Below, piece after piece: positions 31,271 through 44,165 of a stretch of DNA of 64,000 bases; position 1 is the stretch's first letter, and each line of letters opens with the position of its first letter. The notes under the pieces are model-generated. The model did not search any database and was not told where the DNA came from. It saw nothing but the letters and a program-made list of their open reading frames with translations. Source of the DNA: Gentiana macrophylla (taxonomy: Eukaryota > Streptophyta > Magnoliopsida > Gentianales > Gentianaceae); NCBI GenBank assembly GCA_026214975.1, contig CM047805.1:193139620-193203619 (forward strand), in the 5' to 3' direction. A program made the translations under genes and the position numbers.

Positions 31271-33079
31271 TTAAAAAATACACGTGTGTTGCACGTGTTG
31301 GTTAAATTGATACATTTAAATGATAATTTACATAATTTAACATATACATTGTTAAGTACGTGTGTAACTCATAAAATAATAGTATAGTGAATAATGATAA
31401 CCTTGTATGAGTCGATTGTATTAATTGTAAATTCATTGTGGAATAAATATCAATACAACTAATATATAAACAACATAACTTTATAAACACATCTGGTGGC
31501 GCTAAATGAACTATAAAGAATCCGGTCAACTACTTAGACCGTCGTCATCGTTTGGTTTAAAAGGGCTAACCCGAGTTGACGACGTTTATACATAGTTATG
31601 TTAAGTACGTGTCGATATCATGAGTCTGACAAATCTCCTCCATGGCAGCGTTATTCAGGGGGATCGAATATCTTTTACACCAGGAAGTACTACCACAACC
31701 TTAGATGAGTTTGTACATTTCTTTTGAGCGGATTAAGGACTTTTAGATGGACTGGAAACTTCTAGAATCGAGGTACCTTGACCTTCAATAGAAGCCATTG
31801 AGATTTCGAGGAGGATTTTGGTTTTATCAGAAGAAGTGTGAATGACTTTGTTGATAATACGCATACTCCAAAAGTCAAAATACTTTGATTATAATGGAAA
31901 GCGAAGAAAGATTCATATTGAATGAGTTCTTATTTTATAATGGTGACGTCAAAAAGGTGTCTTGATTACAAGATTTAATGATTAGCACATATCACAAGGT
32001 GCAGGTCAATTGGAATCTCAAAATTTGATAATGGATATTTGAATTTCAAAAGAACTCTGGAAAACGAATTCATGTCAGAGACCTTTGAGTTCTCGCCTCT
32101 TAAGAAGTGTCACGCCATCTCCATTCAGACCTAAACTATAACCTCCGTTCTTGCTCAGGTCTGTAGGGATTTTGATGTGGGTATGACCCGACGACATACA
32201 CGTGGCACCTAATGGGCTACATCAGATTCTCTTACCATATAGGCCATAGAAGATCAGCCCACTTTATGGTCTCGTACTCTAGATAACTTTGATGAATATT
32301 CAGTCATATATGCAGTACCTCCCAACTCTCAATCTAGTGATATTGTGCAGTATCATCTCGGTCCTGAACTCTCAGCTCGGGGAAAATCATGATTGCCGAC
32401 TTCGGGTTTTCGTGATGAGCGGTTAGGTCATTTAGCAGACTATAATTGCCACAATAATGGCCCATTATTCCCCCTCCATTATGGAAAGAATTGTAAATTG
32501 TCTCATAATCTCAGTCATGTCCTCATGTGCTCTAAGGCATCTTCACTAAAAAGGGGATCATATAAAATGGATCACTCCTCAGAAATTTAGAACAACATTA
32601 ATAGCTTGATCCAAAGCATCTGGGTATGTAGTCAGTAAATCACATTGGCTTAGCTATAATTCTTCATATATCCACCAGTCGAATAATTGGGTTATCCTTA
32701 CGAAGCATAATTACCCACATAAAGATCAGATTTCATCAATGACGATTTCAACATCGTCAAATACTATTGTGGATTTCAAGATGAACATAAAAGTGTAAGA
32801 AGTGGAATATATATAAAATAAAACAATAGAAGCTACAGAAATACAAAATTCCACTTTGAACACAATGCTTAATAATGTAGTTGTCAATACCATGTTTTTT
32901 CATTCTTCACGTGTCATATTCTATAGCATAAATTGCGTCATTAATAAGGGTAAAATATTTGTGTGCTTTCATTCTTCATTAAGAAGGGTCATTTTTGTCC
33001 ACAACATAAACTGGTACTTTAAAAATTGTAAACACTCAGAACAGTAGGTATGAATTATTTAATTAAAATAAAAGAATAA
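31271..33079. other. Unassigned DNA between TIR element and old Helitron
   Basis: CACGTGTGTTGCACGTG at 31282-31298 is a hairpin of the kind found near Helitron ends, but no clean CTRR or TC terminus can be fixed. The rest has no recognisable gene; it may be the 3' part of the Helitron whose helicase follows. Confidence 0.35.
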
Positions 33080-33099
33080 TGATAATAAAGGAATATAAT

Positions 33100-35460
33100 A
33101 TTTACGTACCAGACAGTAGAACTTGTTTGTATACTATATTTTTTGTACATCTGTTGGTGTTGTCTAGTTGATCTTTGTGTTTGATCAACACCTTAGTTGT
33201 TGATATTAAAGTTCCCCTTGAGAGTGCAACATATACTTGTCTAGGAGAGAACACTGGTCAAGGCAAATAAACTCCTATGCATGGTTACGTTTGTCTTTGT
33301 GCTTTATTCATCGTCATTGCAAAGAAAAGAAGTATAAGAATTGCAGTCTTGTAGGATGAAACATGTATTTTCCGTTTTCTGCCGTTGAGAGTGACGTGGG
33401 ATTAAAACATGCATTCCACAATGTTGTCCAACTCTAATTTCAGTATGAATTAACATTCTTTTGAACCCTTTACATATCATTCTTGTACCATTGCATAATC
33501 CTCATGCTTGATGTAAGTTCCTTAACAACATCTCGGTGAATAATTTTTCAACGCAAATTTGTGAGGAGGCAATCCATTTGATGTCAAAGTGTTGAGAAAT
33601 TCTTCTTGACAATGATAATTAGTGTCATCAATATGCTTATCAAGTTGTTGCAACAATATTCTTCACCTGGAAAGGTTGATATCAAATTTTCATTAACTAT
33701 CAACATATTCATTAGTCGTGGTCAGTATTTCTCTGCTTGTAATGTGTTCTGCTGAGACTGTGTTCTCCTGTATAAATGGAAAGATAGAATTCATTAAATG
33801 AATTTCCGAAACCTCATCATCATTTTCATCATATTCAATAACCATTTCTTTTGGCAACTCTATGTCTCCTTTAGTGTTTGTTGGTTCTTTTTCACAACCT
33901 ACCCTTAATAAAAATTGGATGAAGTGTAGATCTCATCTTTCTCTTATTTTTGGAAATGTATAATTTTTCCATCATTGGACACAAATATAACTTCACCAAG
34001 CCTGCTTCTATTGTTTGTAGTATCGTGCATTCTGGTAAAACATGAAGCGCTTGTCTATTATCACCTCAAAATACAACCATCTTTCCTCCAAATGCGTTAG
34101 AATTTCTAATGATGTCCCTTAAACTTTTCTCAAGTGTCGCAATTGCCCATTGCTATGTCATTGGTTATTCATCTCATATGATTAGACTTGTTTTTCGTAG
34201 TAATTCTGCATTTCCTCTCCGCATTGGAATATTGCACATACTTGTTTCATGCGCATTAATTGGAATTTCGAAACGTTAATGAGCAATTCGGCCTCTAGCA
34301 TAATTTAATCTACAACTCCTGGTGTGGATGTTCCTATAGCTATCTATTGTCTCATTCCTAGATTTCTAGCAGAGCCCACCATTCCCATAGTATGACCATC
34401 ATCACCCTTATAAAGAATTTTTTTGGTCACTATATTCAATAACCATCATGTACAATAACCATTTTTTTTATTCAATGTCTCATTTAGTGTTTGTTGGTTC
34501 TTCTCCACAACCCAACCTTAATAAAAATTGGCTAAATTGTAGATCTCCTCTTTCACTTTTTTTTTTTATTTGAAGAATTTCTCTCATTTTTTGGAAAGCT
34601 ATAATTTTTCCATCATTGGCCACAAATATGAATTCACCATGCTTGCCTTTATTGTTTGTAGCATCGTGCATTCTGGTACAATGGGAAGCACTTATCTATA
34701 ATCACCTCCAAATACAACCATCTTTCCTAAAAATGCGTTAGAATTTTTCTTGATGTCCTTTAAACTTCTGTCAAGTGTCTCAATTGCCTATTTCTTTTCC
34801 ATTGGTGCTTCATCCCATATGATTAGACTTGTTTTTTCGTAGTAATTCTACATTTCCTCTCTGCATTGGAATATTGCACATACTTGTTTCATACGCATTA
34901 ATTGAAATTTCAAAACGTGAATGAGCGGTTCAGCCTCTGGACATAATTTCAATTGCAACTCCTGATGTGGCTATTTCTATATCTATATATGGTCTTCTTC
35001 TTAGATTTGCTAGCAGAGCCCTATATAAATATGTTTTCTAGTTCCACCAGTCCCATCAATATTGTGGCCATTATAAGCCTTATAAAGATTTATTTGGAAT
35101 ATAATTTGTTGTTCAGGATTAAACATTTTTTTCTAAAATGTAATCGTTTGGGGATCTATAGACAATTCATCACGAACCCCTCTTTGAATATTTTCTACAA
35201 TGTTGTTGCAGTTCTCTTGTATACTTGGCAAGTCATAAGATGTCAAGTATTTACCTTTCTGGAAAGAAAAAAAAATATGGGTTCCAAAGTTTTGGCCATA
35301 ATTGATTTGACTGACTGTGTACGGTTTCGTATGAAATCTTCCGACATTGGTTCTCAATATGTATCTCATAGTTGTCGAATGTTTGTTGGTCGACAATAAA
35401 CTAATAGAGTTGTAAGAAACCTTCTTAATGATTAGGCGTTTGAAAGACAATAGCGTCATT
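33100..35460 (-). pseudogene. Old Helitron Pif1-like helicase, heavily decayed
   Basis: Minus strand, from right to left: YDLPSIQENCNNIVENIQRG (near 35230), MFNPEQQIIFQ (35105), a GTGGTRKHIYIG Walker A relic (35040-35075), SLIIWDEAPM Walker B (34800-34835), FLNTLTSNGLPPHKFAL (33550-33600), FFAMTMNKAQ (33305-33335), and VYVALSRGTLIS (33200-33235). These are the landmarks of the Helitron RepHel helicase. Walker B and neighbouring sequence occur twice because of a duplication of about 600 bp. Many stops. It is clearly older than the Helitron at 49004-54430, whose helicase it resembles block for block. Confidence 0.85.
33834..35060 (-). repeat. Tandem duplication of about 600 bp within the helicase relic
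   Basis: 33834-34435 and about 34450-35060 align throughout: TTTAGTGTTTGTTGGTTC, CCATCATTGG-CACAAATAT, GCATCGTGCATTCTGGTA, CATATGATTAGACTTG, GGAATATTGCACATACTTG. Roughly 85-90% alike by eye. Confidence 0.9.
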
Positions 35461-35469
35461 TAAGTATTC

Positions 35470-36254
35470 TGAGATGCTTTGGTCGGATTCTAATAAACCT
35501 CTTCTATGTGCGGTTTCTTTAAAATAGGTGTAATTATTGTTGTTTACCTGTTGTAAATCTTCATATAATGTTGGTCTTTTAACATGATTAAGTAGCAATC
35601 TAAGATAATACATTTATCTGTTCAAAAAAAGAGATAATACATTTCTCATTCTGATGGATTTGCACTTTTTATACGGCCAATCACACCTTTTTTGTTTACT
35701 ATATATCCAATAATTTTTTGTGCATTTCCAAAAAAAATTTGCCTTTTGATTTGATCAAAAATCATTTTAGTTGATTGATTGATTTTTTTTTTTGAAGAAT
35801 TTTAACAGGTTTTTTTTGGTTGACAACTTAATGTAAAATTGATTTGATTATTAATATTATTGCATTTATTGAGTAGGATTTTTGTATGTTTATTAGATTG
35901 TTTTTAAGAGAATTGATTGATATTGTTCGGGATGGATTGTTTTCTAAGATTTTTTTTATGCTATTAAATTCATCCTTTTTTTAAAGGATTCTTTGGTAGG
36001 ATTTTCTTTGATATTTTTATGCTATTACATTTATTCTTTGATAAAAACACATTAATGCTTTTTCTCCGGAACCACTTCACTTTTAGCACCCTTTAAATTA
36101 CTCACGACACCACAATAATATTTTTATTGTTTTTTTTACTTCAACACCACATAAATAATAATAAAATTACTCCATATACCACAGTTTTTTAAAAATAAAA
36201 TTGAGTACTTTCTTAATAAAATGAAAAGGCAAGGGTCCAAAGGGACACATATTA
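35470..36254. other. AT-rich spacer
   Basis: Poly-T-rich DNA; no gene, no structured repeat seen. Confidence 0.55.
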
Positions 36255-36345
36255 GAATTAATGAAGCAAATAGGACACACTTAAATCTTATTTGGTTATA
36301 AGGACATAAAATTAGTACATAGACCAAACTACCCCTAATTAATTA
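36255..36345. repeat. TIR-like block related to the gene-carrying element
   Basis: GCAAATAGGACACACTT, ATAAGGACATAAAATT and GACCAAACTACCCCTAATTAA follow the same order as the terminal arm of the 28891-31262 element. A partner arm was not found. Confidence 0.4.
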
Positions 36346-36444
36346 AAAAAAAACAGCGATGATCTTTTTTTCTAGACGCTAAAAAGGGTTTCTTTTCTTT
36401 TTTTTTTCCTGGACGCAAGAAAAGATTTTTTTTTCTTTTTTCGG

Positions 36445-36897
36445 TGACCACCTCAATGCGTTGACCACCGTGATGCAGTGACTACCCTCGATGCAGTGAG
36501 CACCCCGATGCAGAGACGCGATGCAGTGACCACCCCCGATGCAGAGACACCTCGATGAAGTGACACCGCGATCCACTGACAACCGAAATACAGTGACACC
36601 ACGATGCATTGACCAACACGATGCATTGACCACCCCCGATGCACTGACCACTGCGATGTAGCGACCACCGCGATGCAGTGACCATCAGGATGTAGTGACC
36701 ATCACGATTCAGTGACATGTGAAAATGATGTGACATGTACGATATAAAGACACCGCGATGCTGAGACATCGCGATGAAGTGACACCGCAATGTAGAGACA
36801 CCGCGACGAAGTCACACCGCATTGCAAAGACACCGCGACGCAGAGACATCGCAATGTTATGACAATTAACGATGCAGAGACACCGCGATGCAGATCC
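36445..36897 (+). repeat. Minisatellite, left part (about 16-17 bp unit)
   Basis: About 27 variable units of GATGCAGTGACACCGC. The array is cut at 36897 by a Copia element and resumes at 45886. Minus-strand open frames across it are repeat artefacts. Confidence 0.92.
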
Positions 36898-38614
36898 TGT
36901 TAGGTGTAGTGCCCGAAAGACAATTTGTGTAATTGTTTTTAATAATGGATGACAGAATTTATCTCACCTTATTACTTGCTTTGTGCTTGTAAAGTAATAC
37001 ACTGCTGCAAACCCTAAGTATATCAGTATGTAACCGCTTAACTCAGTGTATGGCATGCACGTGAGGATTGAGTTAGTGGTGATATACTTAAACTGTTAGT
37101 CCGTGGTGAACTTAATCAGAGTTTAGGGTCTCTTGATTAAAACACCAATAATGCGCCCAGAACACCTTAGGGTGTGATAGTCTTATCCGGAACTGTCGGT
37201 AGAGGAGTACTACGTGGGGCATTTATATATGATGGCATTCATATATAGGGTGGACCGATTTAATCTGTATTTCTCGGTATAATTCCGTAATCGAGGAATC
37301 TTATTAAATCATTAGATGATCATATATGGATCAACCTTAATCTGAGGTGATCACGAGTCTTTGCTTGTCTCGGGGTAGTGTTTGATGTGTTAGTTACGGT
37401 TCACTTAGATATGTGTTCCAAGCCACTTCTCATTGGCACTATCTCCTGATGAGTGAGTAGTTCCGATTTTCACAGACATGGAATCCATTCCTTCCTGCGG
37501 GAAGTAGAGAGCGATCCCCTTATTTGTTAGCCCTAAGAAAGTGATCGATCCCGGGAGTTTCGCATTTGACTAATTAGCTACTAGTCGATATGCATACTAA
37601 TTGATCATCGAGAGGTTAATGGTAAATAAGGATAAGATATTCGAGTCGGGTTCACGGAGACTTCCCACTCATAATGGATGATCTATGGAGGGTTAATCCG
37701 TATGTAATGATTATATCAATGGACGCTTATTCACTCATGGGTTGAGTATAAGCATACATCTATAATCGGTAGAGTTCGATTTCGGGTTTATGGTGGCGTA
37801 ATCCGGAATTAATAATTAATGTACTTATTCATTCGAGGAATAATTAATTATTGGAGCTACTCGGTTATAGAGTCCATGGTCCCCGATGTGGCTACGTAAT
37901 TCGGACTAATAATCTTGTTACTTAGGCCTCAGTGATAATTAATTGGTTGTCTTTAATTAATTGATATGCATAGATATTATTTAGTTGATTAAATAATATT
38001 ATACACATAAAAGACATTTTATGTGGGCTATAACCCTAGTATTTGTGGCGCCAATATCATCAAATAATTAGAGAGAAATTAGTTTTTTGGATAATTATTT
38101 GACATGTGATTTATCTTTTATTTGTTAAAAGATAATTCATGGAATATTGGATAATAATATGATTTATCCTAATTTGTTTAGGATAATTATGTTATTTATC
38201 TTTTATTTGAATTAAGGGATAATTTAATAATTATCTCTTAATTGTTGGAGGATAAGATTCTTTCTCCTATATAAAGAGAGTTCTTCCAAGCCTCATGCAA
38301 TAGAAAATTTAGCCCACATGTCTAAAAGGAGAGAATAATTAGTTTTTTCTTGATTAGGGTTTTAGTAGAAAAAAACTTTGAGTTTTTCTTGGTGTTGCAT
38401 ATCAAGGAGGCTCGTGTATCAAGAAGGGTGTCCACCAACCGCCGTTTGGAGAACACATCGGAAGATCAAGGCGACTCTTCCCGTTATTGGTAACATAATC
38501 TTAAACCCCCTTGTAGTACTTAAGTCCTTTAATTATGAATTGTGTCATATAAATCGTGATCCATCCGTTGCGCATAGATCTAACTCGTTTAGATCTAAGA
38601 ACCTTCATCCTTCA
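36898..38614 (+). repeat. Copia-2 5' LTR
   Basis: Near-identical to 44166-45885. TATATAAA at 38278-38285 is the probable TATA box. The 95-codon frame at 38378-38665 is in the R-U5 part and leader, and is not a gene. Confidence 0.95.
38278..38285 (+). promoter_or_regulatory. TATA box of Copia-2 5' LTR
   Basis: TATATAAA, kept in the 3' LTR at 45535-45542. Confidence 0.6.
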
Positions 38615-38616
38615 TG

Positions 38617-38630
38617 TGGTATCGGAGCCA
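38617..38630 (+). other. Copia-2 primer binding site
   Basis: TGGTATCGGAGCCAGG just after the LTR; one base from the usual initiator-Met form TGGTATCAGAGCCAGG. Confidence 0.85.
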
Positions 38631-41600
38631 GGTTCCACGATTTATATAGTCATAGTCATAGTTAAACGATTTAAAGGAGTGGAATTGCATGTAGGTAATT
38701 TTTACTTATAATTATGCATTGATTATGATTAAAATTGTTATGGTTGAAGAGATGGATTGGAGTTGGCATTGTTTACCCGTTAGATCTACTGTAAACTCAT
38801 ATAAACGATGAAAATTCGTTCATATTAGTATAGGAAATTATGTAATTTTTTTTTATTGCAAGTTTAATTTCCAGAAAATAGATATATACAGTAGCTGTTT
38901 AGTCTTTTCGTTTTTCCCGTTTTTTGAACCGTTAAAAAGAAGATCCCTCCGGTCAGAATCAATATTGGAAGTTGCCGAACAATCCCACAAAATTTGGCGT
39001 CGATCAGAGTCCGTTTGGATGTCCGTTCGTTGATGAGAAGAGGCAGCTGTAACAGAAAAACGCAGGATTCACAGAAACCCTAACTGTGACTTCCTCGATT
39101 TTCTGGAAAGGATTGGACCGTTTATTCGAAAATCTGACCGGTCAGATCGGTAATCATGGGGTTTTGGACGTGGCATAAAAATTTCAGGTCGATCAGGATT
39201 CATCTCGATTCCCGATCGGCCTCGGGAAGTCTTTGATGCGCTGCTGTAAAAGTCAGATTCAGCAGCAAGTTGGCCGTCTCACTGGAGAAAATTGACAAGT
39301 CAAAGCTCTGATCCAACCGTCCATCTTGAAGCCCGAGGAATGAAGAACAGATCTGGAAAGTTTCGTCTCGATTCGAGTTCGTTTGGTTTCCCGATCATCG
39401 AAGAATTTGAACAGCTGCAGATTATGTTAGAAAGTAGTAAACCCTAGTTAGGGTTTGGTTTTTTATTTTCTAATAGGTTAGATACGGGGGTGCCAACGGT
39501 CCATCTCGGTGTTTATTTTCTGCACTAGAATACATGTTTAGATTGTATGTGTAGAACCGGAAAATTGCCATGACATGCATCATATCATGAATTCCACTCC
39601 ATATGCATACATGTAGAAATTAATTCGAGAAATTAGTTAGGCATGTATAAAACACGCAATTAGTTTTAATTAATTGTTTGATATTAATTAGAAACTAATT
39701 AGGGTAAAACCGAGGAACACGGGTTTTTCAATCGTCGAGGTTGGGTGATGGATTCTCGGTGAATCCCACTCTGTGAAAGCATAAGGAGTAAAAATCCGAA
39801 ACCTCGTGGTTAAGGTGTTGGATTCTCGGTGAATTCCACCTTACCAGATGAGATTACGTTTTTGTTCCGTAGTGTCTCACGTGAAAGTTTGATGTTTAAG
39901 GATTGGATAATCACGGGCAAACATGGTTCGAAAGTGGTTTAACCACGGTTGGGTGGTCAACGGTAGCTACGGCTCGATCGACTTCACCCTCCACGTGGTG
40001 GCGTTTGCGAAGTGTCCAGCAAGGCCGAGCCATCCGAAAAGCCACTACGGCTCAACGGAGCTCCCTAGTCTTGACCCGTCCGGACGGCCACATATGTTCC
40101 AACGAATAGGTCGGGTGGGCTAGCCCACGTAACCGACAACATTCGGGCCTATGATTTATTGTTCCTTAATGTAACATCAAGTCCAAAAGCGTGATCGATA
40201 AACCCACCACTTTTTCAAAATATTGAGTGGGAGCGGGAGAGGCGACGGCCGACCCCACGGCCTCTTGTTGGACGCAAGCAATGTGAGAGAATGGTGACGC
40301 CTCGTGCGGCTTTGATTTCGCCCCTAAGGAAGGCCTTCACCGCTATCAAAATTCAAGGCTTGGTCTCCGAAAGGATAGGATTTTGGATACTCGCCGGTCA
40401 CCGACCGACCCCTATGGCGGCACACTCGGGGTCTACCTAAAAATCAAACAGATGAGGTCACACTCATAAAGGGTATTTTTGGTAGTACCTTGGTGAAAAA
40501 AGGAAAGGTGATTGACGATCACAAATAAGATGTTCGATTCTCAATCGATCTTCAATATTAATCGAAACCTCTTTGACCTACCCTAAGGCGGCACTGAGGC
40601 ATTAGATTAAATCCTTGGAGCAGTAGGATAGACTATAAGTACTTAGTTTATGTTCTAAAATTTATTAGTAGTGTATGATTTGGATTTATTTTCTGTCATT
40701 TTATTTACAACTATTTATATATCCTCAGGGTACTTATTTGCTAGTGTATATTCTATTTTGACTAGTAACGACTTTAAAAGTGGTAAGTAACTAGAACGTT
40801 GTGCTTATTAATCTTAAATGCAATTAATTTTTGGAAGAGATATTTCTCTTGAGCCTTCAAGACTTAAGTGGCGTAAATAAGGATATTGTTATGTTGTCAA
40901 TCGTGTTGATCGAGAGGCAGCGCAATTAGTTTGAAAGATGATTGGGACGATAAAATTCTTCTAGTGAATTTTAATTGTGTAGTGTCTACACGAGAAACTT
41001 TCTAATAGAAAAATTGGAGAATCATAAATTAAAGTGTCGCTGGTTAGACGGTATTTGGAACCGATAAACTAGTGGGAGCTTTTATCTTATGTTCATCTGA
41101 TTTATTAGAAAATTAGTCCCACTGTGTAACGCTTTCATTAGACATCCCACGGTTCACGAGTAGTGTCTACTCAAACGAACTGCTAGTTCAAGACTATTTC
41201 CTTTTAAGGAAAGTTAAGAATGAGAAAGAATGTCTATAAGTGTTAATCATCTTAACTGAAGTTTTGAGGCTAAACCGAAACATTAAATAAAGAAAGTATA
41301 GGATAAGGAAAGTAATTTCGGATCACTAACCAATGAATCCTTAGCAACTTTCTTAACCGAGTAACTTGACTCGGTAGTTCTTTGGAAGAACAAGGAAGCT
41401 GTGCATTAACGATTAATAGAGTAACAACGGGCAGTAATTTCAGCTAGAATAGTGGGAGTGATATAAGGAAATGAATTTTGGATTCTATCCTTGAACATCA
41501 CAGAAAAATTTATTTTTTCTGTTTACAGATTCGTTGAAACAAATGGATTCACTTTCAACTCGATATATTGTTGCCTCATAGAAAGTGAATATGACATTTG

Positions 41601-43540
41601 TAGTACGAATCTGAGACTCGGACTTTTGTTTGATAAAGTTAGAACCGCTAAGAAATGCTGAAAAGGTATATGTAACACGTCTTAAACTATTATAGGCAAA
41701 CGGTTTCCGTATTAAGATAAACGATTCTTCAAAATCTATTAATTAGTGCATATATCCTAGAGATAAGACCTAATGACTGGCTAAGGGTGATTCCTATCTC
41801 CCAGTCTCGGAACACTGTCTCAAAGGAACAATGACTAAGCTTCCTTTCTATTTGAAAAGGGTAATAGATCGAAGAAGTAACGTAGCTTGTTCACAATGAC
41901 CTTCGGGTCTAGTGAAAGATACAAGCTAATGGGAGCTTTTGAGTGGTGACATTTTGTCGATAACTACTCGAAACACGATTTAGTTTATCGAAATAATACG
42001 AGGAGGAGTCTCGATTTTAGCGAGAGAATAGAGTATTCCATGCTCGAAATAGGCTATCGCATAGTCTTGGGACTGATGCTCGGCCCGCCTCCAGTGGAAT
42101 GTTTCTCACCGAGGAAGAAACCATAGACTTGCCCTATATAGTTATTGATGTGCTCTGATACCTTTCTTTGAACTCGATTAAGATAATTGGTTGCAAAATA
42201 ACGGTTAACATTATAATGTAAACCGAGAAGTCTACCTAGAAGATGCTAGTGAATTTATGGATAAGGAGTGAATTCGGTTCACACAACTTCCGTAAATGTA
42301 GGCATTTAGCATTTAATGCTTGAAGGTAGGACGGGAGATTTTTTGCATACGTTCATTGTAATTGTTCATGAAATATCTTAATGTGACGTGTGGAGGTTGG
42401 TTATAAGATTCTTGAGATCGAGAAAGTGGCGGTTGAATCGTCACAAGGCTTCGATAGAATCTATAAGTAATGACCTTAAACCAGAAGTACGGTTACTCTG
42501 GAAGTTACTATCTCGATTTAGTCGGAGCCACGCCCAACATCGGTTGTTGGTGACTACACCGATAAATACTACTAGATCGAGAATGTCAATCCACCTAAAA
42601 CGGTGGGAGTATGGTTTAACCGTTGACCTATTGTGGTTTTGTGGACTTTCTGATCTATTTGGGGTGATTGATAACCTATGGCTCTTTGTGGGGTGTGTAG
42701 GATTACGATCATAGAGGTTGGTTTGAAAGCCTTAACCCTGTGAATGGAGTTTTGGTACTCAGTTCTGTTTCACCTCTTGTAGAACCACACGAGTGTCGGG
42801 CCCAGTGGGAGCAATTGGATCTACACGGAAAAGAGTCGAATGAATGGGAAAGTTTAAACTTTCGGCGCAAAGTCGAGTGGTCTGCAGGGTGATTCACGAC
42901 AAGTAGAGAGTTAACCGGACCTTGAACTCTCTCACCACTCACTCTTGCAAGATTTTTAGAAAGCGAGAAAATAGGGGTGATTCCTCGAGACTTTCTTGCC
43001 GACAAGCGGAGTTTGGATTCATTCGAATGAAGGGTCTTGGTTAGAGCAAATGGCGAGGATGATTGCCGGGCTTATATCCTTTGTGGATTTAAGAGAACCT
43101 CTCGGTCATTTAAATTCACATGTTTTAAAATATGTGGACTTGACCAGAATATTGATAAGTCTTTCGTAGACTGGATATCAACATTGGTAAAGTAGTAGTA
43201 TTAGTGTTCATGAATGATAACACTTTGAAGCGGTTGGAAACAACATGTGTGTGCTATCTCGAAGTCGGAAAGCCTGACACGCCAAGATTCTCTGGATGAG
43301 AGAATCGGACTATATTCTAAGAATTTGATTCGGTCAAATTCACAAGAATGAGTCATTGGCTATCCCATCCGTCTTATTGGTTAAGATGATCATGCATATA
43401 CGTTTGCAACATTCAACGAGAGTAGTCCTACCTTACATCTCGGGAATGATTCTACAAATCTCCGGATAAAGAGAAAATGGGATAGAGTCTCTCTTGGATA
43501 ACGGCAAGTCGAGGTTATCACAAGTCAATAGTAGTCGAAT
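38631..43540 (+). other. Copia-2 interior without recognisable genes
   Basis: No convincing gag, protease, integrase or RT frame. AGTGGGAG/GTGGGAG recurs many times (for example near 41071, 41452, 41932, 42601, 42806), as it does in Copia coding DNA. 38900-39480 is GC-richer with repeated GATC/CGATTC words. Short frames at 39903-40123 and 42388-42714 have no family feature. Confidence 0.5.
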
Positions 43541-44090
43541 CTCGGATTCGTGCATTGAAAAGCATTTTAGTACGTCCTCAAATATCTTTGAAGAACGAGG
43601 AATAATATGCTTGTATATTTAGTGCAAACTTGAATATGGTTGACCACACCGATTTCGACTTATAGTCGATTAAGGATGATTGTTGGGACGATCTCGGAAG
43701 CAGTGTTTACTCATTGTGATGGGGCTATAGTCGGAGAAATCCAGAACCGCCAATTCGATTTTAGTTAATCGAATACGTAGCAACTTTCGGAGCAGCTAAA
43801 GTGGCGATATGGCTTAAGAATTTCCTTTCTGATCTGGGAGTAATTCCAGGTCTAGTGAGCCGATATCACTTTGTTGTGAAAACAATGAAGAGATAGCTTA
43901 GAAGGATTTTCTCGATCCTTTAGAGGTCAAAAGCATATTGAGAGAAGTCTTGCTGATTAGATGGACCGTCAACGTTTCGATCCTAAAGATCTTCTCGAAC
44001 CGACAACCTAACTGATCAGTGTACCAAGTCGAGTGCTTGGAGGGTACGGCATTGATGGATATGACTCATCTGCTTTTAGAGCAAGTGGGA
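43541..44090 (+). pseudogene. Copia-2 RNase H remnant
   Basis: Blocks in order over shifting frames: ALKSIL and KYL-RTRNNMLVY (43552-43615), HTDFDL-SIKDDC (43650-43685; first catalytic Asp), EYVATFGAAKVAIWLKNFLSDLGVIP (43768-43850), PISLCCENNEEIA (43858-43900), and RGQKHIERSL (43925-43955). These correspond to Copia KYLRRTKD, GYTDADFQ-KDD, EAEYIAASEAAKEA and CDNNGAIA. They give the element's class and orientation. Confidence 0.8.
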
Positions 44091-44151
44091 GAGTGTTGTG
44101 AATAAGATGAGAAATGGTGTGCTCTAAAAACAATCATTGCTTGTCATTTCG

Positions 44152-44165
44152 TGCAAGTGGGAGAT
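44152..44165 (+). other. Copia-2 polypurine tract
   Basis: CAAGTGGGAGAT next to the 3' LTR; a second similar tract (CAAGTGGGAGAG) lies about 70 bp upstream at 44083. Confidence 0.8.

Noticed and set aside
31282..31298. CACGTGTGTTGCACGTG hairpin as a Helitron terminus
   Set aside because: No CTRR at the expected spacing, and it overlaps the possible duplication of the TIR element; kept only as a note.
36379..36790. Overlapping minus-strand open frames rich in Ser/Arg/His/Cys
   Set aside because: They are translations of the minisatellite, open in several frames because the unit lacks stops; the same happens at 45816-46093.
38378..38665. 95-codon frame repeated in both Copia-2 LTRs (also 45619-45900)
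   Set aside because: It lies in the LTR downstream of the TATA box and runs through the primer site in one copy. Conservation reflects LTR identity, not coding.
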